Source: CAWBCR01 sp963787375
GTDB taxonomy: Bacteria; Chloroflexota; Anaerolineae; Aggregatilineales; UBA3940
Assembly: GCA_963787375.1 (NCBI GenBank)
Contig: CAWBCR010000017.1
Coordinates: 124,001 to 188,000 of the forward strand
Reading direction: 5' to 3'
Length of the DNA: 64,000 nt
Of the stretch, positions 7,750 to 16,343 are shown one piece after another. The notes beneath the pieces are model-generated. The model worked only from the letters and a program-made list of their open reading frames with translations, was not told the DNA's origin and did not search any database. Numbering within the stretch: position 1 is the stretch's first letter; each line of letters starts with the position of its first letter. A program made the translations under genes and the position numbers.

Positions 7750-9027
7750 ATGAAGTCTCACGCGGTTCGCAATCTAGGCATACTCGTCTTCATTCTGGTC
7801 TACGCCCGATTTGCCTACAACTACGGTATCAGGTACATCGGCAACGAGTACGTCGATTTGCCTTCCTTCTACCTTGCGGCTGACATGGCATTCAATGGGG
7901 GACAGTCACCTTATGGAATAGCCGCGTTTACGCCTATCGACCCGACAGTAAATCCGTACTTGTATCCGCCAACCAGCTTGCCTTTTCTGTTTCCGCTGTC
8001 GCGCATGTCCTATCAGGTAGTGAAGTGGCTGTTCCTCGCTGGAAACCACCTGCTGGTGCTGCTGGCTGCCTGGCTAATGTTGTTCAAACTGCTCCCGCCG
8101 CAGGAATCTCAGGAATCGCGCGGCATCCTTCTGATATTCGGGATCGTCTATATCTTCCTGTACTACCCGATCGTGTCGACTATCGAGAACGGCCAGGTTG
8201 ATCTGTTCGTGCTGGTCATGCTGCTGCTCGCCTGGTGGGCACACAATGAGGATGCACATCCTGCGCTAGTTGCGATTCCGCTGGCGGTCGCCATTTCTAT
8301 CAAGCTCTATCCCGGTTTGTTGTTGGGGCTGTTTCTGGTCAAGCGCCGCTTCGACATAATTGCCTGGTGTGTGGGCACTGTGGCACTCATCGCCGCAGTG
8401 ACGCTCGTCGTTCTGCCTGTGCATCTGTGGGCAGACTGGATCACAAAGGTTCTGCCCAATGGTGGCTATGGCCGGCTGATCGTCGGCGGCTTATGGCCTG
8501 GCATCCCGGGCAATCAAAGCATCAACGGCTTCACATCACGCCTGTTCGTGGCAAGTCCCTTCACGCAACCGTTGATACCAAGCACGACAGCCGCCCATCT
8601 TGTCCCATACATGCTGGCCCTTGCCGTCTTTGCCGTGACGGTCTATACCGTTCTGTTGACTACTCGCAAACAGGGCAGCACGCTCTTTGATCTGGAGTTT
8701 AGCCTTGTGCTGCTATGTATCTATCTCATCGCGCCGGTATCGTGGATTTCCCATCTGGCGTATCTCATTCCGGTTGTGTTGATTGCCATAAACTCATTCC
8801 TGGTTAAACGACAAGCCCCATATCTGGACTTGATCATTGCGTTGGGGGCGGCAGTTGTCGCGCTTCCCATTCCCACAAGTGTCTTCGGGCAGCAGGGGAT
8901 AGCAACGCTGGGGCTGTCCATCCGGTTTTTCGCGGTCGCCGGCTTGTGGGCAGCGATGGCGCTGGCAGCGTCCATGATCGCCCCCGGACGGCTGGAGGTA
9001 ACGGCCGGTACAGCCAATTCAAAGTAG
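7750..9027 (+). CDS. GT87-family (DUF2029) polyprenyl-phosphate-mannose-type glycosyltransferase
   Basis: A 425-aa multi-pass membrane protein with about ten predicted helices. The early loop contains DLPSFYLAADMAFNGGQSPY followed by YLYPPTSLP, which match the GT87 family (PimE-like): an acidic residue in the first large loop and the YPP motif. Family members transfer mannose or arabinose from a polyprenyl phosphate carrier to glycolipids on the outer face of the membrane. The acceptor cannot be inferred here. It stands alone between tRNA-Met and tatA. Confidence 0.78.
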   Translation: MKSHAVRNLGILVFILVYARFAYNYGIRYIGNEYVDLPSFYLAADMAFNGGQSPYGIAAFTPIDPTVNPYLYPPTSLPFLFPLSRMSYQVVKWLFLAGNHLLVLLAAWLMLFKLLPPQESQESRGILLIFGIVYIFLYYPIVSTIENGQVDLFVLVMLLLAWWAHNEDAHPALVAIPLAVAISIKLYPGLLLGLFLVKRRFDIIAWCVGTVALIAAVTLVVLPVHLWADWITKVLPNGGYGRLIVGGLWPGIPGNQSINGFTSRLFVASPFTQPLIPSTTAAHLVPYMLALAVFAVTVYTVLLTTRKQGSTLFDLEFSLVLLCIYLIAPVSWISHLAYLIPVVLIAINSFLVKRQAPYLDLIIALGAAVVALPIPTSVFGQQGIATLGLSIRFFAVAGLWAAMALAASMIAPGRLEVTAGTANSK

Positions 9028-9046
9028 CAGGCAAGATTAACAAGCA

Positions 9047-9076
9047 TTGATTATCGATCCAGCCGAGGGATATAAT
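9047..9076 (+). promoter_or_regulatory. promoter of the first tatA
   Basis: TTGATT (9047-9052), 18-bp spacer, TATAAT (9071-9076), 47 nt ahead of the start codon. The same hexamers and spacing precede the second tatA. Confidence 0.75.
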
Positions 9077-9123
9077 CAGCCCAGGGCAAGATGCCACAGA
9101 AAATAAGCAATACGAGGCGCAGT

Positions 9124-9318
9124 ATGGACAGTCTTGGCGTTCCTGAATTGATGATCATCCTTGTGATCGTCGTGCTTCTGTTCGGTGTAGGTCGGGTGGG
9201 CAAAGTCGGCAAGGAACTGGGCACGGCCATCAGCGAATTCCGTAAGGGGCTCAACGAGGGCAAGGACGAGGCCTCCGCAGAGCCAGACGCGGACCAAACC
9301 GATTCTGATAAAGCGTGA
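9124..9318 (+). CDS. tatA: Sec-independent translocase protein TatA (copy 1)
   Basis: 64 aa. The N-terminal helix (PELMIILVIVVLLFGVGRVGKVGKELG) and the following amphipathic helix (TAISEFRKGL) are the TatA/E signature. FGxxR-x-GKxGKELG gives the hinge. TatA forms the pore-like assembly that exports folded twin-arginine substrates. The ATG at 9124 has GAGG 6 nt upstream; a longer frame from 9091 adds residues not seen in TatA. The tail is acidic. No tatC is present in the window. Confidence 0.93.
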   Translation: MDSLGVPELMIILVIVVLLFGVGRVGKVGKELGTAISEFRKGLNEGKDEASAEPDADQTDSDKA

Positions 9319-9341
9319 GGGCGCACAGCCCCGGTACCAAA

Positions 9342-9371
9342 CAGGGGCCGGCTGATAGCAGGCGGCCCCTG
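9342..9371 (+). terminator. hairpin after tatA copy 1
   Basis: A 9-bp perfect GC-rich stem (9342-9350 with 9363-9371). The following T-run is weak, so this may be a partial terminator or RNA-stabilising hairpin. Confidence 0.5.
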
Positions 9372-9392
9372 CATTTATGGAAGAAAATCACA

Positions 9393-9422
9393 TTGATTGC
9401 TGGAACCTACTGGTGCTATAAT
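9393..9422 (+). promoter_or_regulatory. promoter of the second tatA
   Basis: TTGATT (9393-9398), 18-bp spacer, TATAAT (9417-9422), 49 nt ahead of the start. Confidence 0.75.
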
Positions 9423-9471
9423 GGCATGAGATCGAAATAAGGCACGGACGTGCCGTAGGAGATATGTCGAA

Positions 9472-9657
9472 ATGTTCAACAGCCTGGGGGCGCCAGAATT
9501 AATCATTATCCTCGTGATCGTTGTGCTCCTGTTTGGCGTGGGGCGCATCGGCAAAGTCGGCAAAGAGCTGGGTGGCGCGATTGCCGAGTTCCGCAATGGC
9601 CTCAACGAGGGTAAGATAGAGGAACCCAAGAGCGACGACGAGTCGACCAATTCGTAG
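9472..9657 (+). CDS. tatA: Sec-independent translocase protein TatA (copy 2)
   Basis: 61 aa, very similar to the gene just upstream: PELIIILVIVVLLFGVGRIGKVGKELG followed by AIAEFRNGLNEGK. The two differ mainly at the acidic tail. Both have their own promoter with the same hexamers and spacing, so this looks like a tandem duplication that kept its regulatory region. Whether the copies are redundant or divided between substrates or conditions is unknown. Confidence 0.93.
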   Translation: MFNSLGAPELIIILVIVVLLFGVGRIGKVGKELGGAIAEFRNGLNEGKIEEPKSDDESTNS

Positions 9658-9701
9658 ACGGGTTTCGAGACAAGCCGCAACTCATCACTTTGGTATAACA
9701 C

Positions 9702-9731
9702 CGCCCCATGTTCTATGGGGCGATTGTTTTG
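9702..9731 (+). terminator. intrinsic terminator after tatA copy 2
   Basis: An 8-bp stem (9702-9709 with 9715-9722), loop GTTCT, then ATTGTTTT. Confidence 0.8.
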
Positions 9732-9792
9732 CTACCTGGCAACCAGACGCTGACTCCCAAATTATTCGATACAACTCATCCAGGATAGCCTA

Positions 9793-10845
9793 ATGGCAGA
9801 GTATACGATTGATACGCAGACGATGATCGCCTTTCTTGTCGGGCTACTGAACACGCCCAGCCCGACCGGCTATCATGAGCGGGCTATCACCTACTGCGAA
9901 GAGGCGTTCAGCACGCTGCCGCTGGCGCTCAGCCACACCCGCAAGGGGGCGCTGGTTGGCGTGGCGGAGGGGGCTGCCGACAACGCGCCGCGCGGGTTGA
10001 CAGCCCATGTCGACACGCTGGGCGCTGTCGTATCGCACATCAAAGGCAGCGGGCGGCTCAAAATGTCGCAGTTGGGAGGCTGGGCGTGGGGGTCGGTCGA
10101 AGGCGAAGGCGTGACCGTCTACACCCGCGCCGGAGACGCGATCCGGGGCACCATCCTGCCGACCAAGGCGTCGGTGCACATCTTTGGCAGCGAGGCTCGT
10201 GACTTCAAGCGTGAGGCAGATAACTACGAGGTCCGCCTCGACGTGCGCAGCGAGTCGGCCAGAGACACCAGGGCACTGGGCATTGAAGTGGGCGACTGGG
10301 TGGTCTTTGACCCGCGAGTGGAAGTCGGAGAGGCTGGATTTGTGCGCTCGCGGCACTTGGACGACAAGGCCGGTGTGGCGTGCATTTACGCAGCGCTCAA
10401 GGCGCTGGCTAATGCTGGATTGACACCCGCGCAGCGCACAATCGTACACATCAGCAACTATGAGGAAGTGGGCCACGGCGCGGCGAGCGGCTTCCCGCCG
10501 GATATGGCCGAGCTGCTGAGTATCGACATGGCGGCAGCCGGCGGTGAGACACAGAACTCCGACGAGTTCTCGGTTGGTATCTGCGTGAAGGACGCTGGCG
10601 GTCCGTACCATATTGAAATGAAACGGCGTCTGGTTGGCCTCGCCGAGCAGGCCGGTATTCCTTACAAACTCGACATATACCCCTATTATGGCTCAGATGG
10701 TGAGGCTTTCTGGCGGGCCGGCGGCGATGTGATTGTTGGGCTAATCGGCCCTGGTGTGGATGCATCGCATCACTACGAGCGCACGCACGTTGACAGCCTG
10801 ACGGCAACTGCACAACTCATCGCTGAATATCTGCTGGCAAGCTAG
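9793..10845 (+). CDS. M42 family metallo-aminopeptidase
   Basis: 350 aa. All expected ligands of the dinuclear M42 centre are visible: AHVDTLG (H72, D74), RHLDDKAG (D190), YEEVGHG (E224, E225), IDMAA (D245) and SHHYERTH (H326/H327). M42 enzymes form cytosolic tetrahedral dodecamers that trim short peptides. Specificity (glutamyl, lysyl or leucyl) cannot be told from sequence alone. The next gene, an M19 dipeptidase, follows after 12 bp, so the two probably form a peptide-degradation operon. Confidence 0.9.
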   Translation: MAEYTIDTQTMIAFLVGLLNTPSPTGYHERAITYCEEAFSTLPLALSHTRKGALVGVAEGAADNAPRGLTAHVDTLGAVVSHIKGSGRLKMSQLGGWAWGSVEGEGVTVYTRAGDAIRGTILPTKASVHIFGSEARDFKREADNYEVRLDVRSESARDTRALGIEVGDWVVFDPRVEVGEAGFVRSRHLDDKAGVACIYAALKALANAGLTPAQRTIVHISNYEEVGHGAASGFPPDMAELLSIDMAAAGGETQNSDEFSVGICVKDAGGPYHIEMKRRLVGLAEQAGIPYKLDIYPYYGSDGEAFWRAGGDVIVGLIGPGVDASHHYERTHVDSLTATAQLIAEYLLAS

Positions 10846-10857
10846 CGAGACGCCACC

Positions 10858-11931
10858 ATGATCGTTGTCGACGCACACGAAGATATCGCCTGGAACGTCC
10901 GCACCTTCGGGCGGGACTATACCCGCAGTGCGCTGTGGCTGCGCCAGGAGGAGGCGGGAACAGCCATCCCTGGACAGAACGGGAATACGCTGCTCGGCAG
11001 AAGCGAGTGGCTGCTGGGCCGTGTGGGCGTCGTCTTCGGGACACTGTTCGAAGCCCCGATTCGCCACTGTCTGGGCGGCTGGGATACGCAGTGTTATGAA
11101 GATCCACCGCAGGCGTACGAGATGGCGCACGCTCAGCTTGACGTGTATGAGCGCCTTGCTGACGAGACGGATCTCTTCCGGCTGCTGCTTACCAGGGGCG
11201 ATCTTGACCAGGTTGTCACGTCATGGGGCGACGACATGCCGTTTGGCGACCGGCGAATCGGTCTGTTGGTGCTGATGGAGGGGGCAGACCCCATCCTGGA
11301 GCCCCAACAGGTCGAGGAATGGTATGACTCCGGTGTGCGAGCGGTTGGCCCGGCCTGGAACGGCACCCATTATGCGGGTGGAACACATGAACCAGGGCCA
11401 TTTACCCCCGACGGGCTTGAACTGCTGGACGTGATGGGCGATCTGGGCATGATTCTGGACCTGAGTCACCTGGCGGAAGAGGCATTTTACCAGGCCGTCG
11501 ACCGCTATGAAGGGGCGGTGATGGCCAGCCACTCGAACCCGCGACGTTTCTGTCCCACCGATCGCGGCCTGTCTGACGAAATGATCGCCCGGGTGATCAC
11601 GCGTGACGGCGTGGTGGGTATCGTGCCCTACAATGCGTTCCTCAAGCCCGGTTGGCGGCAGGGCGACCGCAAGGATGAGGTCACGCTGGCAGACGTGGCC
11701 GACGCCATTGATCATGTGTGCCAGATCGCGGGCAGCGCACAGCACGCGGGCATTGGCTCCGACTTTGACGGTGGTTTCGGCGTCGAGCATACCCCACAGG
11801 GCATTGACACCGTTGCCGATCTGCTCAGGCTGCGCGATCCGCTGGCCACGCGGGGCTTCTCTGCCGCGCAGATCGATGACATCCTGGGCGGCAACTGGCT
11901 GCGTATGCTGGGTCGCAGCCTGCCGGAATAG
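10858..11931 (+). CDS. M19 family dipeptidase (renal dipeptidase-like)
   Basis: 357 aa. The start DAHEDIAWN provides the H-x-D zinc-binding motif of M19, and later ILDLSHLAEE, ASHSNPRRFCPTDRGLSD and GIGSDFDGG are the conserved family blocks including the second metal ligands. Members hydrolyse dipeptides, sometimes with D-residues or beta-lactams. No signal peptide is apparent, so a cytoplasmic enzyme is likely, consistent with its position 12 bp after the M42 aminopeptidase. Confidence 0.9.
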   Translation: MIVVDAHEDIAWNVRTFGRDYTRSALWLRQEEAGTAIPGQNGNTLLGRSEWLLGRVGVVFGTLFEAPIRHCLGGWDTQCYEDPPQAYEMAHAQLDVYERLADETDLFRLLLTRGDLDQVVTSWGDDMPFGDRRIGLLVLMEGADPILEPQQVEEWYDSGVRAVGPAWNGTHYAGGTHEPGPFTPDGLELLDVMGDLGMILDLSHLAEEAFYQAVDRYEGAVMASHSNPRRFCPTDRGLSDEMIARVITRDGVVGIVPYNAFLKPGWRQGDRKDEVTLADVADAIDHVCQIAGSAQHAGIGSDFDGGFGVEHTPQGIDTVADLLRLRDPLATRGFSAAQIDDILGGNWLRMLGRSLPE

Positions 11932-12020
11932 CTCGGCGGCATCCGTGGCGAGCCGCGCCTCCTCGGGTAAAATAGGGCTCAATCAGTGAGCGACTTAATG
12001 AAGAAGCGGACTGGCGGCCT

Positions 12021-12431
12021 ATGAGTCGTCTTGCGCAAATTGGCGTATTCTGCGTCGTCCTGGGTGGGGTGGTCCTGTTTATGGGACTGTTCCCCGGAGC
12101 TATCGACGCGTCGACAACGGCTAGCGTTGGCATCGTTCAGATACTGGCGATGCTGGCCGGGCTTAACCTGATTGTCATAGGGGCTTACGTAGTGACGTAT
12201 GCCTTCTTTCATCGCGGCCACCCGCGCACCTTGCTGGGCGACATCAGCGTGCGGATGGGCATGACCGGCATGGTGCTGTCGGCTGCTGCCATGCTGGCTG
12301 ATGCGCTGGGATTTGGCTCGCAGGTGGCGGCTGGCGAGCTGTTTGGCTGGGTGCAGGTGATGGGCATGCTCGCCGGGTTTGGAATTGCGGCACTGGGCGT
12401 TCTGATCTATGGTGTAGCCGCGCGCTTTTAA
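12021..12431 (+). CDS. small four-helix membrane protein of unknown function
   Basis: 136 aa with four hydrophobic stretches (about 7-28, 36-64, 79-97 and 108-133) and a short basic loop FFHRGHPRTLLG in the middle. Not recognised as a named family. It precedes the GT2 gene by 35 bp in the same direction and may be co-transcribed with it. Confidence 0.7.
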   Translation: MSRLAQIGVFCVVLGGVVLFMGLFPGAIDASTTASVGIVQILAMLAGLNLIVIGAYVVTYAFFHRGHPRTLLGDISVRMGMTGMVLSAAAMLADALGFGSQVAAGELFGWVQVMGMLAGFGIAALGVLIYGVAARF

Positions 12432-12466
12432 TTCCCTGGATAGCAGGATGGAGCCAGGTCAGAGCT

Positions 12467-13657
12467 ATGCGCATCGTGCTGATCGTGTACGCGGTGATCG
12501 TTGTTGCGGTCCTCCTATGGACGGCCATCATCGGACTGCGCTTCAAAGGCACGCTTAAGGAACTCCCCCTACCCTCTGACCCACCCAGTGTTACGACCAT
12601 CGTCCCGGCCAGGAACGAAGAGCGCAATATTGGCCGCTGCGCGCAGGGCATTATCCGGCAGAACTACCCAGGGCTGGAAATGGTGTTTGTCGACGATGAT
12701 TCGTCAGATGCAACCCCCGATATTCTCACTAAGGTTAGAAAACAATCTCCTCGCGTGAAGGTGATTCATACGCAAGGCAAACCACAGGGTTGGAACGGCA
12801 AGCAGTGGGCGTGTTATAGCGGCGCGCAGGCCGCCAGTGGGGACTGGCTGTGCTTTATGGATGCTGATACCTACGCTGAGCCGGACTTGATCAGCCGGAC
12901 AATGGCGTTTGCGCTCGGCAACCATCTCGATTTTCTGACCCTCCAACCCTGGTACGAGATGCGCGGGTTGTGGGAGCGGATCGTCCTGCCAGCCGGTTTG
13001 ACCCCCATGCTGATGGTCTACCCACCACACCGGGTCAACGACCCCGAAAGCGAGCGGGTGATCGCCAACGGGCAGTTCATCCTCATCCGGCGTGACGTCT
13101 ATGACGCCGTTGACGGGCACGCCGGCATACGCGACCGCATGATGGACGATTTCTCGCTGGCAGAAGCCGTGCACCGCGCTGGCTACCGGCTGTTTGTCGC
13201 CGACGGCACCGACGTGATGCGGGTCCGGCTGTATGCGAACCTGCGAGAGATACGCTCAGGCGCGATCAAAGCAGCGGTTGAGCTAACTGGCGGCTGGCTG
13301 ACCTCGCTGGTAGCCCTGATCGTCAACCTGATCGTCAACGTGGTCCCGGCTGCACTGTTGATCTGGGCGGCCATCACCGACAGTCTGGATGTTATGCTGG
13401 TGATGGGCGTGACAGTGGCTTTTCAGGTGCTGTTTTATGCCGCGATCCGGATGGCGGCTTTCCACGCGCCGCCGTGGTCGGCTATCACGTACCCGGTTGG
13501 CGGGCTCATCACGTCGGCAATACTGGTTGATGGTATGTTTCGCGTCGCGACCAAGCGTGAGATAAAGTGGAAAGATCGTTCGTTGATTGGCACGCCGGAA
13601 CTACCCGTGAAACCGCTTGAGCTCCCGATCAGGAAGAAAGACAACCGGCAGAGGTGA
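12467..13657 (+). CDS. membrane-bound family 2 glycosyltransferase
   Basis: 396 aa. One N-terminal helix (1-22), then a GT2 domain: TTIVPARNEERNIGRC, FVDDDSSDATPDIL (first DxD region), FMDADTYAEPD (DxD metal site) and MMDDFSLAEAVHRAG (catalytic D/ED-x-L). Three or so C-terminal helices follow (about 275-345). The arrangement resembles CrtQ-like carotenoid or lipid glycosyltransferases, but the acceptor is not determinable. A product such as a glycolipid or glycosylated pigment is an inference. Confidence 0.82.
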   Translation: MRIVLIVYAVIVVAVLLWTAIIGLRFKGTLKELPLPSDPPSVTTIVPARNEERNIGRCAQGIIRQNYPGLEMVFVDDDSSDATPDILTKVRKQSPRVKVIHTQGKPQGWNGKQWACYSGAQAASGDWLCFMDADTYAEPDLISRTMAFALGNHLDFLTLQPWYEMRGLWERIVLPAGLTPMLMVYPPHRVNDPESERVIANGQFILIRRDVYDAVDGHAGIRDRMMDDFSLAEAVHRAGYRLFVADGTDVMRVRLYANLREIRSGAIKAAVELTGGWLTSLVALIVNLIVNVVPAALLIWAAITDSLDVMLVMGVTVAFQVLFYAAIRMAAFHAPPWSAITYPVGGLITSAILVDGMFRVATKREIKWKDRSLIGTPELPVKPLELPIRKKDNRQR

Positions 13658-13660
13658 TCT

Positions 13661-13676
13661 CCCCTCTTGCGAGGGG
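13661..13676 (+). terminator. short GC hairpin after the GT2 gene
   Basis: A 6-bp stem (13661-13666 with 13671-13676), loop TTGC, no real T-run; weak. Confidence 0.35.
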
Positions 13677-13730
13677 GGTGGTTGCTGTGTACAGTCAGGG
13701 TGAGATGGCCAGAAAGATGGATGGTGGCCT

Positions 13731-14891
13731 GTGTGGCAGTCCGGAAACATTCGTGTCGCACGGATCGGCGGGATCGCCGTTGACATTCACCCGACCTTTG
13801 TCCTGGTGCTGATTTGGGGTGCCTGGCAGGGCTGGGTGCAGTATGGCAGTGTCGCCGGCGCAGGCTACGGCGTGCTCTCGATCAGCCTGTTGTTTGTGTG
13901 CGTCCTCCTGCACGAGCTGGGCCATGGGCTCCAGGCGCGGGGCATGGGGCTCGTCGTTCGCCGCGTTTCGCTCCTACCAATCGGTGGGCTGGCCCAGTTG
14001 GAAACACAGCCTGCGTACCCCTGGCAGGAGTTGGTCATTGCGCTTGCTGGTCCGATGGTGAACCTGGCGCTGGCGCTCATTCTGGGTGGGATTATCAATG
14101 CTTTTCAACCCATTTCCTTGACAGGCTGGTGGAACACCCTCCTGCTGCGTGTGACCCCCAATCTCGCGAACCTGATGCTCTTTCTGCTGTGGACCAACGT
14201 GATCCTGTTCTTCTTTAACATGCTGCCCGCCTTTCCGATGGATGGCGGGCGTGTGATTCGAGCAGCACTGGCCATCTTCACCGACTATGAGACAGCTACT
14301 CGAATCGCTTGCTGGCTGGGACGGCTGATCGCGTTTGGGATGGTGGTCGTGGGTGCGACGGGCTGGCCGCCGGGTCGCTTCGACCCCAATCCCCTGCTGC
14401 TGGTGACGGGGATAGTGGTCTACTTCGGTGCCCAGCAGGAAGAATTGTACGTGAGACGCCAGCGGGCGTTGATCCGCATGGAGGTAGGCGATATCTGCCA
14501 CCCGGCCGCGGCTGTGCTGGCCCCCTGGGATGCGCTGACGGCGGACGCGTTGCGCCGTCTGCGCGAAGGACAGGTTGTGCCGGTGATGGTCGGCGAGCGG
14601 CTGGTTGGCCTGCTGACAGCGCAGGAAGTTCGATCACCCGCGCCGAAAAGCGCAGCGGCTACTGTCGCACACATGATGCGGGCCAGTTTCCCGGTGCTGC
14701 ATCCCAATGATACGCTGTGGGTGGCGCTTCAGGAGATGACATCGGTACAACTGGATTCGCTGCCGGTTGTGATTAACACGTCGTTCCGAGGTCTCGTTAC
14801 CCTGAACGATATCAAGGATGCGTGGAAAGTGTTGGCGCGCCGCAAACGCCGCGCCGGCTCAACTCTCGTATCAGGAGATACAGTCAAATGA
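13731..14891 (+). CDS. site-2 protease family (M50) protein with CBS domains
   Basis: 386 aa. Zinc-binding HELGH is at 61-65 within a membrane helix and the third ligand is D171 in FPMDGGR. Six or so helices are followed by a cytoplasmic region (about 250-370) that reads as two CBS modules (VGDICHPAAAVLAP and VAHMMRASFPVLHPNDTLW), which typically sense adenosyl nucleotides. These proteins cleave membrane-embedded regulators. The start appears to be GTG at 13731. The stop overlaps the aminotransferase start as ATGA, indicating translational coupling. Confidence 0.88.
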   Translation: MWQSGNIRVARIGGIAVDIHPTFVLVLIWGAWQGWVQYGSVAGAGYGVLSISLLFVCVLLHELGHGLQARGMGLVVRRVSLLPIGGLAQLETQPAYPWQELVIALAGPMVNLALALILGGIINAFQPISLTGWWNTLLLRVTPNLANLMLFLLWTNVILFFFNMLPAFPMDGGRVIRAALAIFTDYETATRIACWLGRLIAFGMVVVGATGWPPGRFDPNPLLLVTGIVVYFGAQQEELYVRRQRALIRMEVGDICHPAAAVLAPWDALTADALRRLREGQVVPVMVGERLVGLLTAQEVRSPAPKSAAATVAHMMRASFPVLHPNDTLWVALQEMTSVQLDSLPVVINTSFRGLVTLNDIKDAWKVLARRKRRAGSTLVSGDTVK

Positions 14892-16243
14892 CAAAATCCG
14901 TAGCAGTCAAAGCCCATGAAATGTCAGACAGTGTGATTCCGGGCCCGCTTGGCCAGGCAATCATCGAGCGCGACCACGAAGTGCTTTCGCCCTCGCTCCC
15001 GCGTTCTTACTCGCTGGTCATCGACCATGCCCTGGGAGCCGAGGTGTGGGATGTCGATGGCAACCGTTACATTGACTTCATGACCGGTATCGCAGTCGCC
15101 TCAACCGGGCACAGCCACCCCGAGGTCGTCAGGGCTATCCGCGAGCAGGCTGAGAAATTTCTACACATCTGCCTGGCCGACTTCTATTATGATATTGCCG
15201 TGCAGTTGGCCGAGAAGCTGAACAGCATCGCGCCCTTTCAGGAAGATGGCCAGACGTTCTTCACCAACTCCGGCGCGGAGGCAGTCGAGTCGGCGATTAA
15301 GCTGGCCCGCTACCATACCGGACGCCAGCAGTTCATCGCGTTTCAGGGCGCGTTCCACGGGCGTACCATTGGCGCGCTCTCGCTGACGGCCAGTAAGTAC
15401 CGCCAGAAAGAGGGCTTCTCCCCGCTGATGCCGGGCGTCACGCATGTGCCCTATCCGGATCCCTACCGCCCGGCGCTGGAGCATCATGGCAAAGGCGATT
15501 ATGGCAAGGCCGTCGTCGATTACATCGAGAACGTTGTCTTCAAGAGTTTCGTCCCGGCGGACGAAGTCGCCGGCGTGTTTATCGAGCCGATCCTGGGTGA
15601 AGGCGGCTACGTCGTGCCAACCCCGGGATTCTTCCCGGCACTGCGCAAGATGTGCGACCGGCATGGTATCCTGCTCATCGCTGACGAGGTGCAGAGCGGC
15701 GTCGGGCGCACCGGCAAATGGTGGGGTATCGAGCACTTTGGCGTTGAGCCCGACATCGTCACCAGTGCAAAGGGCATCGCCAGCGGCCTGCCGCTGGGGG
15801 CGATGATCGCTCGCAAGAGTGTTATGACGTGGGAAGCCGGCGCGCATGGCAGCACGTTCGGCGGCAACCCGGTTTCCATCGCAGCGGCACTGGCCACGCT
15901 GCGGCTCATCGAAGACGGCTATATGCAGAACGCAGCCGAGGTGGGCGTGCACCTGATGGACATGCTCAAAGAGATGGAACAGCGCCACCCGCTGATTGGC
16001 AATGTGCGGGGAAAGGGCCTGATGATCGGCATCGAGATCGTGCTTGACCGTGAAACGCGTGAGCCCGCGCACGATCTGCGGGACCAGATCGTCGAGTATG
16101 CCTTCCACCACGGGCTGCTGCTGCTGGGCGCGGGCGAGAGCGTCATCCGGCTGATGCCGGCTCTGATGATCAGCCGCGAAATGGCGGACGAAGGGATGAG
16201 CATCCTGGACGATGCGCTGACGGCTATCGAGGCAAGCCGCTAG
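14888..16243 (+). CDS. class III PLP-dependent aminotransferase (4-aminobutyrate / acetylornithine type)
   Basis: 451 aa. TNSGAEAVESAIKLAR, AFHGRTIGALS, ADEVQSGVGRTGKWW (the Asp that contacts PLP) and SAKGIASGLPLGA with the Schiff-base lysine K295 are diagnostic. The family covers GABA, ornithine and acetylornithine aminotransferases; the sequence style is nearest to GABA aminotransferase but the amino donor is uncertain. The ATG at 14888 overlaps the upstream stop (ATGA) and has AGGAG 10 nt upstream; a longer frame to 14822 lies inside the previous gene. Confidence 0.88.
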   Translation: MTKSVAVKAHEMSDSVIPGPLGQAIIERDHEVLSPSLPRSYSLVIDHALGAEVWDVDGNRYIDFMTGIAVASTGHSHPEVVRAIREQAEKFLHICLADFYYDIAVQLAEKLNSIAPFQEDGQTFFTNSGAEAVESAIKLARYHTGRQQFIAFQGAFHGRTIGALSLTASKYRQKEGFSPLMPGVTHVPYPDPYRPALEHHGKGDYGKAVVDYIENVVFKSFVPADEVAGVFIEPILGEGGYVVPTPGFFPALRKMCDRHGILLIADEVQSGVGRTGKWWGIEHFGVEPDIVTSAKGIASGLPLGAMIARKSVMTWEAGAHGSTFGGNPVSIAAALATLRLIEDGYMQNAAEVGVHLMDMLKEMEQRHPLIGNVRGKGLMIGIEIVLDRETREPAHDLRDQIVEYAFHHGLLLLGAGESVIRLMPALMISREMADEGMSILDDALTAIEASR

Positions 16244-16280
16244 AGGCGTTCGTCCTGCCAGGCCCGATAGAATCGCATTA

Positions 16281-16309
16281 GAAAGACCACGCGCGCGGCG
16301 TGGTCTTTC
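16281..16309 (+). terminator. intrinsic terminator after the aminotransferase gene
   Basis: A 12-bp perfect stem (16281-16292 with 16298-16309) with loop GCGCG, A-rich on one side and T-rich on the other. Confidence 0.75.
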
Positions 16310-16343
16310 AATTCTGCGCCGCAGCTGTGATACAATCAGGCGT

